From the NCBI RefSeq assembly GCF_024006985.1, contig NZ_JAMXIB010000007.1:1-64000 (forward strand): 64,000 bases of DNA. The letters are read 5' to 3'. Origin of the DNA: Robiginitalea marina. GTDB lineage: Bacteria; Bacteroidota; Bacteroidia; Flavobacteriales; Flavobacteriaceae. This document shows positions 32,125-40,386 of the stretch, piece after piece. The position numbers were made by a program, and so were the translations under genes. Position 1 is the first letter of the stretch. Every line of letters starts with the position of its first letter. The notes below the pieces were generated by a model. It worked only from the letters and a program-made list of their open reading frames with translations. It was not told the origin of the DNA and did not search any database.

Positions 32125-33120
32125 ATGGCAACAACAACTTCACAATATGTCCGACTTGGTTTTTTCGTGATCGCGGGAAGCCTGCTCCTTTTGGCAATGG
32201 CCTACCTGATTGGGAATGACCAGAACATTTTCAGGCCTACCTTCCGGATCACCTCGGTTTTCAAAAACGTCAACGGGCTGCAGGAGGGCAACAACGTCCG
32301 CTATTCGGGGATCAATGTGGGCACGGTGGAAGCCATCGTCATGGAGAACGATACCAGCATCCGCGTAACGATGGCTATCGGGGAAGACATGCTTAGGCAC
32401 ATCAAGGGCAATGCCATTGCCATGGTAGGGTCCGACGGGCTGGTGGGCAGCATGCTGATCAATATTTTGCCTGGGGAAGGGCCCGGGCAACCCATCAGGG
32501 ATGGGGATGAAATATCCTCGTTCAGCCGCATCACCACCCAGGACATGCTCACCACCCTGAATGTTACCAATGAGAACGCCGCCCTGCTTACAGAAGACCT
32601 CCTGGAGGTCACCCGCGCCCTGCGCAAGGGTTCCGGGGTACTGGGCAAGCTGCTGAACGACAGCCTGCTTGCGGGGGACCTGAAGGAGAGTTTCCACAAC
32701 CTTAAAATCAGCACGGACCAGTCGAGGCAGGCCGTGACCCGCCTCAACCACATGATCGGGCAATGGCGGCTGGAGGAGAGCGCCCTGACCCTGTTGATGG
32801 ATGATCCCGCGTTTGCGGACCAACTCCGGGGGGTAGCGGCCCGACTCGACAGCTCGGGCCGGGAAATCAACGACCTTACCCAACGGCTTAATGGCCTGGT
32901 GGGAGGGTTGCAGGACGGTGAAGGTACCCTGGGGCTCCTACTGCGCGATACAGCAATGGCCGCAGAAATACGCCATGGGCTCAAACACCTCGATTCCGGG
33001 CTGGTTAAATTCGACCAGAATATGGAGGCCCTCCAGCATAACTTCCTGACCCGCGGGTATTTCCGAAAGCTCGAAAGGGAACGGGAAAGGGAGCGCAGGG
33101 CAGAAGAAAAGAACCGCTAG
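32125..33120 (+). CDS. mlaD: MlaD family (MCE domain) substrate-binding protein
   Basis: 331 residues: one N-terminal membrane helix (about 11-28), an MCE domain (about 38-118, with FKNVNGLQEGNNVRYSGINVG) and a long helical C-terminal part rich in Leu/Asp that should form the periplasmic tunnel or coiled stalk. The final residues (RKLERERERERRAEEKN) are a charged helix. Last gene of the three-gene lipid-transport operon. Longer than proteobacterial MlaD, as usual in Bacteroidetes. Confidence 0.88.
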   Translation: MATTTSQYVRLGFFVIAGSLLLLAMAYLIGNDQNIFRPTFRITSVFKNVNGLQEGNNVRYSGINVGTVEAIVMENDTSIRVTMAIGEDMLRHIKGNAIAMVGSDGLVGSMLINILPGEGPGQPIRDGDEISSFSRITTQDMLTTLNVTNENAALLTEDLLEVTRALRKGSGVLGKLLNDSLLAGDLKESFHNLKISTDQSRQAVTRLNHMIGQWRLEESALTLLMDDPAFADQLRGVAARLDSSGREINDLTQRLNGLVGGLQDGEGTLGLLLRDTAMAAEIRHGLKHLDSGLVKFDQNMEALQHNFLTRGYFRKLERERERERRAEEKNR

Positions 33121-33148
33121 CATCCCAGGGTCGCGGCGAAACAGAAAA

Positions 33149-33171
33149 CCGCCCCGAAAACTTCGGGGCGG
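33149..33171. terminator. hairpin between convergent genes
   Basis: CCGCCCCGAA, loop AAC, TTCGGGGCGG: perfect 10-bp stem. A TTTT follows only on the minus strand, so it best serves the PepSY-like gene, and may also stop the Mla transcript. Confidence 0.65.
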
Positions 33172-33274
33172 CCCGCCAGCCCTGTGGGGTTACCTTAGGG
33201 CTGTACTCCGGATAAAAAAGGGACAATCGGATGCAAAACACTGACATGCAAATACCCCTTGTAGCATCCGACCA

Positions 33275-33784
33275 TTAAAGGAAGTTGCCCTTGTCATCCA
33301 GTTTTATCCGTATTTTTTTATCCCCATTCTCCAGCGTGAGTTTGTAGGACTTTTCTACGCCTTTGGTTTGGTGATACTTCACCAAATAGGTGTCCTCACT
33401 CACGGTCCATCCGGGGAATCGATCCAAAACGGCATTGCTCACGCTTTCAGGGAGTTTGACGTTTTTGAACTTCTCAATCGTCCGGAGGATTTTTCCATCC
33501 TTGTCATAAGCGGCGAGGATTTTCCCATCGGGGATGAAAAAGCGGATTTGATAGAAATCATAATCGTCCTGGTAGTAATCGGAATCTTCCAGGTTAAACG
33601 CGGCCACTTTCCTTTCGAGCATTTCTACCGGGATGGCAGCGGGTTCTTCAGAGGCCACACTATTCAGGTATTTGTAATTGGTGGCATACAAAACAACTTC
33701 GGATAACTCTTCAGTTTTTATGACTTGCGCCATGATCGGGCTGGTCAACCCGAGAATCAACAGACCTAAAATGAAATTTTTCAT
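33275..33784 (-). CDS. secreted PepSY-like protein
   Basis: 169 residues from ATG 33784. Signal peptide about 1-19 (ending IMAQ). The C-terminal part LPESVSNAVLDRFPGWTVSE to KIRIKLDDKGNFL resembles PepSY-like/BLIP-type small periplasmic domains found in Bacteroidetes. No catalytic residues. The gene has its own operator (TGACCTGTATCA) with a TACTTTTA -7 box, a leader of about 45 nt, and stands back to back with the class II RNR gene, which has a matching operator. A role in the same stress response is inferred. Confidence 0.65.
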   Translation of the reverse strand: MKNFILGLLILGLTSPIMAQVIKTEELSEVVLYATNYKYLNSVASEEPAAIPVEMLERKVAAFNLEDSDYYQDDYDFYQIRFFIPDGKILAAYDKDGKILRTIEKFKNVKLPESVSNAVLDRFPGWTVSEDTYLVKYHQTKGVEKSYKLTLENGDKKIRIKLDDKGNFL

Positions 33785-33836
33785 ACCTTCTGATTTTGGG
33801 TTAATAGGTTGCAGGCCCCTTCTCCAGGCCTTAGCG

Positions 33837-33879
33837 TAAAAGTAAATACCGCCTGTTCCCCTGACAATGACCTGTATCA
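33837..33879 (-). promoter_or_regulatory. operator TGACCTGTATCA plus -7 box TACTTTTA
   Basis: Palindrome at 33868-33879; -7 box at 33844-33837, distance 29.5 bp. Drives the PepSY-like gene. Confidence 0.65.
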
Positions 33880-33927
33880 GTGGAGCGGCAAGTGTTTCCC
33901 CTTCAAGTGTTCCCCCTTGTGGTTTAA

Positions 33928-33970
33928 TGACCAACGTCATTTGGGGGGTGCAGCCATTTAGGTAGCTTGA
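33928..33970 (+). promoter_or_regulatory. operator TGACCAACGTCA plus -7 box TAGCTTGA
   Basis: Palindrome at 33928-33939; -7 box at 33963-33970, distance 29.5 bp. Drives the class II ribonucleotide reductase gene with a leader of about 100 nt. Confidence 0.6.
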
Positions 33971-34078
33971 GCCCCGTACGGCATGGGATCGCATTATGGC
34001 CAAAGCCAGATTACCCTAAGGGTTTTTATAGGGGTAGCGAAGGCCACCTATGGTAATGATTTTCCGCTACCGTGTTAA

Positions 34079-35803
34079 ATGGAGGTTATGCTCACCGACA
34101 ATGCCATAGAAATCCTCAGGGCCCGCTACCTGGCCAGGGATGAAGCCGGGAAGGTGGTGGAAACCCCTGCCCAATTGTTCAGGAGGGTGGCCAGGGCGGT
34201 TTCTATGGCGGAAGCGTGTGACCGCCCCCTTTGGGAGGAGCGTTTTTTCCGGCTTATGGAACAGGGGGAATTCCTGCCCAATTCCCCGACCCTGATGAAT
34301 GCGGGCCTGCCGGAAGGGCAGCTCAGCGCCTGTTTTGTCCTCCCCGTGGGGGATACTATGGATGCCATTTTTGAGTGCCTCCGCCACACGGCCCTGATCC
34401 ACCAGAGCGGAGGGGGTACCGGCTTCAATTTCTCATCCGTCCGACCCCGGGGGGACCGCACGGGCAGCGGTCCGGGAACGGCCTCGGGTCCCCTGGCGTT
34501 TATGCAGGTTTTCGACGAGGCCACCCGACAGGTACGGCAGGGGGGCAGGAGGCGGGGGGCCAATATGGGCATCCTGGAGTGCACCCATCCCGATGTTTTG
34601 GCCTTTGTCCGCAGCAAGGAAGACCCCTCCCAGTTGCAGAATTTCAACCTTTCCGTAGGAGTTTCGGACCAGTTTATGAAAGCGGTGGAACGGGGGAATC
34701 CCTGGGCCCTGTATAACCCAAGGGATGGAAAGCAATGGGGGGAGCTGCCCGCCCGGGAACTCTGGGGGGCTATCGGCCAGCAGGCCTGGAAGCGAGGCGA
34801 TCCCGGCCTGCTTTTCCTTGATACGATCAATGCCGGGAACACCGTTCCCTCCCTGGGTCGGTTACAGGCCACCAACCCCTGCGGGGAGTTGCCCCTTTAC
34901 CCCTATGAAAGCTGTAACCTGGGTTCGGTGAACCTCAGGGGCATGGTGCGGAAGGACCTGCAAGGACACCCCGGGGTCGACTGGGAAAGGCTGGGGGCCA
35001 CCGTGCGTACGGGCCTTCGCTTCCTGGATAACGTGATCAGTGTGAACCGGTTCCTCCTGCCTCAGGTGCGGGAGGTGACCCTGGCCAACCGGAAAGTGGG
35101 CCTTGGGGTTATGGGGTGGGCCGAACTCCTGATCGAACTGGGGATCCCCTATGCGTCGGAGCAGGCCGTGGACCTGGCGCGCAACGTAATGGGCTTTATC
35201 AGGGAATGCAGTTATGAGGCCTCGGAGGAACTCGCCCGCGAGCGGGGTCCCTTCCCTAACTGGCCCGGGAGTGTATTTTACCCGAAGCGCCCCCTAAGGA
35301 ATGCCACTTGCAACAGCGTGGCCCCTACCGGGAGCATTTCCGTTATTGCCGGCACGTCCTATTCCATAGAACCCCTTTATGCCCTCGCTTTTAAGCGGGT
35401 GGGAATCCTGGAGGGTGAAACACAATGGGAAACAAACCAGGTAGCGTACCGGTGGCTCCTGGAACGGGGGCTTTGGACCCCTGACCTGGAGCAACACCTG
35501 CGCGACAACGGTGGAGTGTCCGGATACCAGGGGATGGCCACCGGGGTACGGGAGCTCCTGGCAACCGCCCATGAAATCCCCTGGGAATACCACCTGGCCC
35601 ACCAACAGGCCTTCCAGGAACACACCGACAATGCGGTCTCAAAGACGGTAAACCTCCCCCGGGAGACGCCGGAATCCATGGTTTCTGAGGTGTATTGGAG
35701 GGCCTGGGAACTCGGCCTCAAGGGGATTACGGTATACCGGGATGGTTCCCGGGAAGGACAGGTGTTGCAGCATTGCAGCCGCAGCGGCCCATGCGAGGGC
35801 TGA
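34079..35803 (+). CDS. nrdJ: class II (B12-dependent) ribonucleotide reductase
   Basis: 574 residues. The class II pattern is clear: LPNSPTLMNAG, LSACFVLPVGDTMDAIF, HQSGGGTGFNFS, and the active-site region NPCGELPLYPYESCNLGS, with TVYRDGSREGQVLQHC near the end. It reduces ribonucleotides to deoxyribonucleotides using adenosylcobalamin and needs no oxygen, so it supports DNA repair or growth when the aerobic enzyme fails. There is no ATP-cone and the protein is on the short side for the family. An operator of the TGA-N6-TCA set precedes it. No cobalamin riboswitch is recognisable in the leader. ATG 34088 is an alternative start. Confidence 0.9.
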   Translation: MEVMLTDNAIEILRARYLARDEAGKVVETPAQLFRRVARAVSMAEACDRPLWEERFFRLMEQGEFLPNSPTLMNAGLPEGQLSACFVLPVGDTMDAIFECLRHTALIHQSGGGTGFNFSSVRPRGDRTGSGPGTASGPLAFMQVFDEATRQVRQGGRRRGANMGILECTHPDVLAFVRSKEDPSQLQNFNLSVGVSDQFMKAVERGNPWALYNPRDGKQWGELPARELWGAIGQQAWKRGDPGLLFLDTINAGNTVPSLGRLQATNPCGELPLYPYESCNLGSVNLRGMVRKDLQGHPGVDWERLGATVRTGLRFLDNVISVNRFLLPQVREVTLANRKVGLGVMGWAELLIELGIPYASEQAVDLARNVMGFIRECSYEASEELARERGPFPNWPGSVFYPKRPLRNATCNSVAPTGSISVIAGTSYSIEPLYALAFKRVGILEGETQWETNQVAYRWLLERGLWTPDLEQHLRDNGGVSGYQGMATGVRELLATAHEIPWEYHLAHQQAFQEHTDNAVSKTVNLPRETPESMVSEVYWRAWELGLKGITVYRDGSREGQVLQHCSRSGPCEG

Positions 35804-35837
35804 GCCGGGGATAGGTACCCCCGGACGGTTTCCAGGG

Positions 35838-36497
35838 TCAATACTGTATTTTACGGACTTCCCATTTGCCCGGGGTGGTTTCCACGGCGACCAACTGGTT
35901 GCCAAGCAGTTTCGCCCGGACAGGCGGGAGGGAATACCGCCTTTTTTTCATCAGGATGTCCTGTACCTCGCCAAGGGGCCATACGGCTTCTCCCTGCGGG
36001 TTCAGGACCACTTCCGTAAAGGAGTAGTCATAGATATTCAACTGGAAATTATTGGTGCCCCGGAAGGTCTTTTTCACATGGACCCCAATGGCATTTCCGT
36101 TTTGGAATTCCGTCAGGTTCAGGTATTCCGGCTCAATGGCGGTGCGGCCTTCCGTGTCGATGAACCCGTACACGGGGATCTCTTCTTCCCCAAGGGCCCG
36201 GATCATGCACCGCCCGTCCTGAAAGTGCGGGTAGGCTACAGCCCTGACCCCGAGGGCCTCCGGGTCCGGGGAGGCATTCCACACCAGGTCATCCCTGAAA
36301 TCGATCACCAATTCCCCGTCGGTATTGATGAACCCCCACTGGTCTGCTTTGCGGACGGCGGCCAGGCCTTCATGGAAGGGGGCCACCTGGTCGAGGCCTT
36401 CGAGGAGGGGTTTGTTCAGGGTTTTCAGGGATTGTGCCTGTGCGTTCCACAGCAGGCCGGGGAGTAGTATTACCAGGAATAGGACGAGTCTTTTCAT
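35838..36497 (-). CDS. WG-repeat protein, secreted
   Basis: 219 residues with signal peptide (about 1-21). WG/beta-propeller-like repeats are visible as QWGFINTDGELVIDF (about 52-66), and YGFIDTEGRTAIEPEY (about 109-124), each pairing an aromatic-Gly-Phe-Ile with an Asp/Gly turn. WG-repeat proteins are usually extracytoplasmic binding or structural proteins. No operator of the stress type lies upstream, so it is not part of that regulon. Confidence 0.75.
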   Translation of the reverse strand: MKRLVLFLVILLPGLLWNAQAQSLKTLNKPLLEGLDQVAPFHEGLAAVRKADQWGFINTDGELVIDFRDDLVWNASPDPEALGVRAVAYPHFQDGRCMIRALGEEEIPVYGFIDTEGRTAIEPEYLNLTEFQNGNAIGVHVKKTFRGTNNFQLNIYDYSFTEVVLNPQGEAVWPLGEVQDILMKKRRYSLPPVRAKLLGNQLVAVETTPGKWEVRKIQY

Positions 36498-36529
36498 GGG
36501 TCTTCAATTTAGATTCGACAAATACGGTA

Positions 36530-36568
36530 TACGGGCATCCTGCCCCGTTTCAGGACAGGATACCCGTA
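36530..36568. terminator. hairpin between minus-strand genes
   Basis: TACGGGCATCCTG and CAGGATACCCGTA can pair (12 of 13) around a 13-nt loop. It lies 26 nt downstream of the DUF2267 stop. No T run follows on the minus strand, so terminator function is uncertain. Confidence 0.4.
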
Positions 36569-36593
36569 GTGTTCTCATTTTTTTGGTTCCCGT

Positions 36594-37046
36594 TCAGAAC
36601 ATCAAATTGGAGTAGATCATATGCTTCAGGTCCTTGGGAAGGGAATCCCGTATGTCCTCGAGTTCGCCGAGGGAAACCGTGTTTCTGAGGAAGGTAAACG
36701 TGAGCTGGATATATTTTTCCGCCAGATCGTCGTCGTACCCGAAATCATTCACCGCGGCTGCCCCGTCTTTTTCCCGGACCAGTTCTATGAATTCCTCCAT
36801 GTGTTTGATTCGCGGGGGCCTGCGGCGGGTGGTCCAGCCGTTTACATAAATGGCTTTGAGGAACATGGGAAACTGGGCCACCATCTGCAGGGACTCTTCA
36901 AAAGGGATAATGTCCCTCAGCGCGTAAAGGGTTGAGGTTAGTACCCGGCCCCCTTTGTCGAGGTCTTCTCCAAACCCCATATGTGCTGTGTACTCCTTGA
37001 TGAAGGTATGGCCTTCATTGGCGTACTGGTTGAAATTTAGTGCCAT
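36594..37046 (-). CDS. DUF2267 protein
   Basis: 150 residues from ATG 37046 (MALNFNQYANEGHTFIKEYT). All-helical DUF2267 pattern: GRVLTSTLYALRDIIPFEESL, QFPMFLKAIYVNGW, EFIELVRE and the DLPKDLKHMIYSNL-like end. DUF2267 proteins are small cytoplasmic proteins of unknown function that are often encoded with universal stress proteins in low-oxygen or stress gene clusters, as here. Its promoter has an operator (TGACCTGGGTCA) at the standard distance from a GATCTTTA -7 box. Confidence 0.82.
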   Translation of the reverse strand: MALNFNQYANEGHTFIKEYTAHMGFGEDLDKGGRVLTSTLYALRDIIPFEESLQMVAQFPMFLKAIYVNGWTTRRRPPRIKHMEEFIELVREKDGAAAVNDFGYDDDLAEKYIQLTFTFLRNTVSLGELEDIRDSLPKDLKHMIYSNLMF

Positions 37047-37071
37047 GGTCGTATGGTTTAAGGGTTGGCCA

Positions 37072-37114
37072 TAAAGATCCCCTATTTCCCATGGACCCGA
37101 AATGACCTGGGTCA
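37072..37114 (-). promoter_or_regulatory. operator TGACCTGGGTCA plus -7 box GATCTTTA
   Basis: Palindrome at 37103-37114; -7 box at 37079-37072, distance 29.5 bp. Drives DUF2267. Confidence 0.6.
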
Positions 37115-37152
37115 ATTGCAGTTTGAAAACGAAAGGCAATAAGGGAATGCCC

Positions 37153-37851
37153 TTACCGGCAATACAGGGCAAGGGAAACCATCTCGGAAAAGGACCGTTC
37201 CCGCTGGGTGGCAGAAGTCCGCTCCCCGCTGATCAGGGAATCGGAGATGGTCAGGATCGACAGGGCGCGCACCCTGTGCCTGGAGGCCAGGGAATAGAGC
37301 CCGGCCGTTTCCATTTCCACACAGAGCACCCCGTAGTCGGTCCAGGCCTGGTAGGCCGGGTCGCTTTCAGGATAAAAGGTGTCTGTGGAAAGGATGTTCC
37401 CTGCGTGGAATGAAAGCCCAAGCGCACTGGCTCCCCCGATGGCTTTCTCAAGCAGGCGAAAGTCTGCTGTGGGTGCGAAAATGCCTTGAGGAAAGACCTC
37501 CTGGAGGATGGAGGAAGTGGTGGAAGCACTGACGGCGATGACCAGGTCGCGTAACCCGAGGTCCGGCTGCAGGGCGCCAGCCGTCCCAACCCGGATAATG
37601 GTTTTCACCCCGTAGTCGCGGATCAGCTCATTGTAATAGATCAGGGCCGAGGGAATCCCCATGCCGCTCCCCTGTACGGAGACTTTTTTCCCCTGGTAGG
37701 TACCCGTGAAACCCAGCATCCCCCTGATGCGGTTATAGCAGGTGACATCCTCCAGGAAGGTCTGTGCAATCCATTCCGCCCTCAGCGGATCGCCGGGCAT
37801 CAGAACAAAGTCGGCGATTTCGCCAGGTTTTGCGCCTATGTGCAGACTCAT
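37153..37851 (-). CDS. deoD: purine-nucleoside phosphorylase (DeoD type)
   Basis: 232 residues, usual length for hexameric DeoD. MPGDPLRAEWIAQTFL, GSGMGIPSALIYYNEL, RVGTAGALQ and CVEMETAGLYSLA are family motifs; the SDSLISGE segment near the end holds the catalytic Asp. It phosphorolyses purine (deoxy)nucleosides to base and (deoxy)ribose 1-phosphate. The ATG overlaps the stop of deoC by 4 bp, so the pair is a nucleoside-salvage operon feeding deoxyribose phosphate to DeoC. Confidence 0.93.
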   Translation of the reverse strand: MSLHIGAKPGEIADFVLMPGDPLRAEWIAQTFLEDVTCYNRIRGMLGFTGTYQGKKVSVQGSGMGIPSALIYYNELIRDYGVKTIIRVGTAGALQPDLGLRDLVIAVSASTTSSILQEVFPQGIFAPTADFRLLEKAIGGASALGLSFHAGNILSTDTFYPESDPAYQAWTDYGVLCVEMETAGLYSLASRHRVRALSILTISDSLISGERTSATQRERSFSEMVSLALYCR

Positions 37852-38528
37852 AGCGGTTCAGGGTTATCGCCCTTGACGATTGCAGGCCCGGAGGACGTCC
37901 CGATTCGGGTGGCCCCGGCCTGCAGGAAAGTCCTGGCGGTTTGGGTATCTCGTATCCCGCCGGAGGCTTTCACCTGCATGGTTTCCCCGGCAATTTCTTT
38001 CATCAAAAGCACATCTTCCACCGTGGCCCCTGCGGGACCGAAACCCGTGGAGGTCTTTACAAAATCCCACCCCGACTCCAGGGCCAGCCGGCAGGCCAGG
38101 CGTTTTTCCTCCTCGTTGAGGTAACAGGTTTCCAGGATGAGTTTTAGGACAGCCTTTGGGGCGATTGCCCGAAGTTGGCGCAATTCTTCCGCGACCTTTT
38201 CGGGGGCCCCGGATTTGAGCCACCCGATGTTGACCACCATGTCCAGCTCCCCGGCCCCGTCCCCGAGGCAGGCTTCGGCCTCCCGGCATTTGGCCGGGGT
38301 TGATGAATTTCCATGGGGGAACCCAACCACCGCTGCCAGGCCGACCCCGCTCCCCTGCAGCATTTCCCGGGCCACCCCAAGCCAGCAGCCGCTTACGCAT
38401 ACCGCCCTGAAGTGGAATTCCAGGGCTTCGCGGCACAGGTTGCGGATGGCGGCCTCCGTAGCGGTGGGCGCAAGCAGGGTGTGGTCGATAAACCGGGCCA
38501 GGGATCTGTTGTGCGACGGGTCGGACAT
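37848..38528 (-). CDS. deoC: deoxyribose-phosphate aldolase
   Basis: 226 residues. Schiff-base Lys158 lies in DFVKTSTGF; a second active-site Lys is in QVKASGGIRD; the family start RFIDHTLLAPTAT is present. It splits deoxyribose 5-phosphate into acetaldehyde and glyceraldehyde 3-phosphate. First gene of the deoCD pair (4-bp overlap). A TATCTTTA -7 box (38540-38533) is close upstream. The nearby TGA-N6-TCA site at 38586 faces the other way, toward the universal stress gene. Confidence 0.93.
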   Translation of the reverse strand: MSDPSHNRSLARFIDHTLLAPTATEAAIRNLCREALEFHFRAVCVSGCWLGVAREMLQGSGVGLAAVVGFPHGNSSTPAKCREAEACLGDGAGELDMVVNIGWLKSGAPEKVAEELRQLRAIAPKAVLKLILETCYLNEEEKRLACRLALESGWDFVKTSTGFGPAGATVEDVLLMKEIAGETMQVKASGGIRDTQTARTFLQAGATRIGTSSGPAIVKGDNPEPL

Positions 38529-38585
38529 GCCGTAAAGATAATGATATTTGGGTGCACCACAGGGGTCATTGGGCGGAAAGGGAAC

Positions 38586-38628
38586 TGACAGAAGTCATAG
38601 TAGGGCCCTTTGGCCCGGAGTACCTTTA
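38586..38628 (+). promoter_or_regulatory. operator TGACAGAAGTCA plus -7 box TACCTTTA
   Basis: Palindrome at 38586-38597; -7 box at 38621-38628, distance 29.5 bp. Drives the two tandem universal stress protein genes. Confidence 0.7.
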
Positions 38629-38654
38629 AAAGGAACAATAACGAAGGACCCGAA

Positions 38655-39506
38655 ATGAAAACGATCCTGATTCCCACCGATTTTTCCGATAACGCCTGGC
38701 ACGCGATTGCCTATGCTATGAACTTTTTCAAGGATGAGCCCTGTACCTTTTACCTGCTGCATACCTATTCCCCGGCATTCTACCGGATGGATTACGTGTT
38801 CGGCGGGCCGAGTTTCAGCGCCATCCCCGACGTAGGGGTCGACATTTCGCTGATGGGCCTTGAAAAGACGCTCGAAGATATCAAAAAGGTTTACGACAAT
38901 CCGCGCCACCAGTTTGAGCTTGTCTCCTCCTTCAACACCCTTACGGATGAGGTTGAGGACCTGGTCGGTTCCAGGGGGATCGACCTTGTGGTAATGGGTA
39001 CCAAGGGGGCCAGCGGGGCCAAGGAACTTTTCCTGGGGTCCAATACCGTTTTTGTGATCCGCAAGGGCAAGGCCCCGGTTATGGCCATCCCCGAGCAGGT
39101 AAAATACCACCCGGTGCGCAATATCCTCTTTCCCAGTGATTACCTGAACCGTTACAAGCCGGAGGACCTCCTCCCTATACTGAAGATCGCCCGGATGCAC
39201 CAGGCCCGGTTTACCCTTTTGCACGTCAACGAAGAAGGGGGGCTCACGTTGGAACAAAAAGACAACAAAGCCCACCTGGAGCGGCACCTTGAGGAATTGG
39301 AATACGAGACCGTGGAGCTCGAGGGCCAATTGATGCCGGATGCCGTTTTGGCCTATATCGAGGAACACCCGGTGGACCTTCTGGTGATGATGAACCGCAG
39401 GCACTCCTTCTTCGAGAGGCTCCTGTTGCGGCAGAATGTCGACCAAATTGGCTTCCACGTCAGGATCCCTTTCCTGGTGGTACCCGATACGTCCACAACC
39501 CGGTAA
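38655..39506 (+). CDS. universal stress protein, tandem UspA domains
   Basis: 283 residues from ATG 38655. Two UspA domains: the first opens MKTILIPTDFSDNAW and ends with the nucleotide-binding pattern MGTKGASGAKELFLGSNT; the second opens NILFPSDY and is more divergent, ending LVMMNRRHSFFERLL. It probably binds ATP. The next gene is a close homologue 19 nt downstream. The promoter has a TGA-N6-TCA operator. Universal stress proteins support survival in hypoxia, starvation or stationary phase; the specific partner is unknown. Confidence 0.88.
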   Translation: MKTILIPTDFSDNAWHAIAYAMNFFKDEPCTFYLLHTYSPAFYRMDYVFGGPSFSAIPDVGVDISLMGLEKTLEDIKKVYDNPRHQFELVSSFNTLTDEVEDLVGSRGIDLVVMGTKGASGAKELFLGSNTVFVIRKGKAPVMAIPEQVKYHPVRNILFPSDYLNRYKPEDLLPILKIARMHQARFTLLHVNEEGGLTLEQKDNKAHLERHLEELEYETVELEGQLMPDAVLAYIEEHPVDLLVMMNRRHSFFERLLLRQNVDQIGFHVRIPFLVVPDTSTTR

Positions 39507-39525
39507 TCGCTCAATGAGAAATGCC

Positions 39526-40374
39526 ATGAAAACCATATTGTTGCCCACCGATTTTTCAAAGAATGCCTGGAATGCCCTGTTTACGGCCCTGAAACTCTAC
39601 CACGACCAGCAGTGCCTGTTTGTGCTGCTCCACACCTTTGAACCGGAACTGGCCAACATCCTTGGCGATCGGGGTGAAAAGCGGCTGGGGACCATCTACC
39701 AGTCGCTGGAAGTGGAATCAGCAGCCAAAATGAAGGAAATCACCGATTACCTGGCGAAAAACCACCAAAACCCCAGGCACCGGTTCCAGGCCCTATGTCG
39801 CCCGGGCGACCTGATCGCCGTGGTACGGCAAAGGATGGAAGCCCACCCTGCCGATATGATTATTATGGGAACCCAGGGGGCCACGGGGGCTGAACGTGTC
39901 TTTTTAGGGAGCAATACGGTGCGCATGCTCAAAAACATACGGAACAAGCCCGTTATTGCCGTCCCGGAGTCCTACGACTTCCAGTGGCTGCGCAGTGTCA
40001 TCTTCCCAACTGATTACATGCAGCACTATGAAGATTTCGAACTCCGGCCGCTGGTCGACCTTATCACCGACTGGAAGGCTACCCTGCACGTGGTCTATGC
40101 CGCCCGGGAATTTGCCCTGAAACCCAAACAGGAGTCCAACAAGGCCTTGCTCCGGACCCGTTTTAAAGGGCATGCCGTAAGGTTTTCAGAAATACCCCTC
40201 GACAAAACCCTGTCCAAAACCCTTACTGACCACAGCAATGCCCAAAAGGCGGACCTCCTGGCCCTGATGCATCACAAGCACTCGATCTTCGAAGGACTGG
40301 CCAAAGAAAAAGTGGTAAATCGAATCGCTTTTGACTCGAAAATACCACTTTTGATCCTGCCTCAATTCCTCTGA
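39526..40374 (+). CDS. universal stress protein, tandem UspA domains
   Basis: 282 residues; ATG 39526 was chosen because MKTILLPTDFSKNAW aligns with the start of the preceding paralogue (ATG 39514 is in frame upstream). First domain ends MGTQGATGAERVFLGSNT, an intact G-2x-G-9x-G(S/T) ATP-binding motif; the second (VIFPTDYMQHYED onward) is degenerate. Co-transcribed with the preceding universal stress gene and thus under the same operator. It converges on a third, oppositely oriented member with 12 nt between stops. Confidence 0.87.
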   Translation: MKTILLPTDFSKNAWNALFTALKLYHDQQCLFVLLHTFEPELANILGDRGEKRLGTIYQSLEVESAAKMKEITDYLAKNHQNPRHRFQALCRPGDLIAVVRQRMEAHPADMIIMGTQGATGAERVFLGSNTVRMLKNIRNKPVIAVPESYDFQWLRSVIFPTDYMQHYEDFELRPLVDLITDWKATLHVVYAAREFALKPKQESNKALLRTRFKGHAVRFSEIPLDKTLSKTLTDHSNAQKADLLALMHHKHSIFEGLAKEKVVNRIAFDSKIPLLILPQFL

Positions 40375-40386
40375 GACCGGCCAGGT

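Noticed and set aside
33785-34078. Cobalamin riboswitch before the class II RNR
   Set aside because: I looked for a B12 box and the usual conserved core and saw neither.
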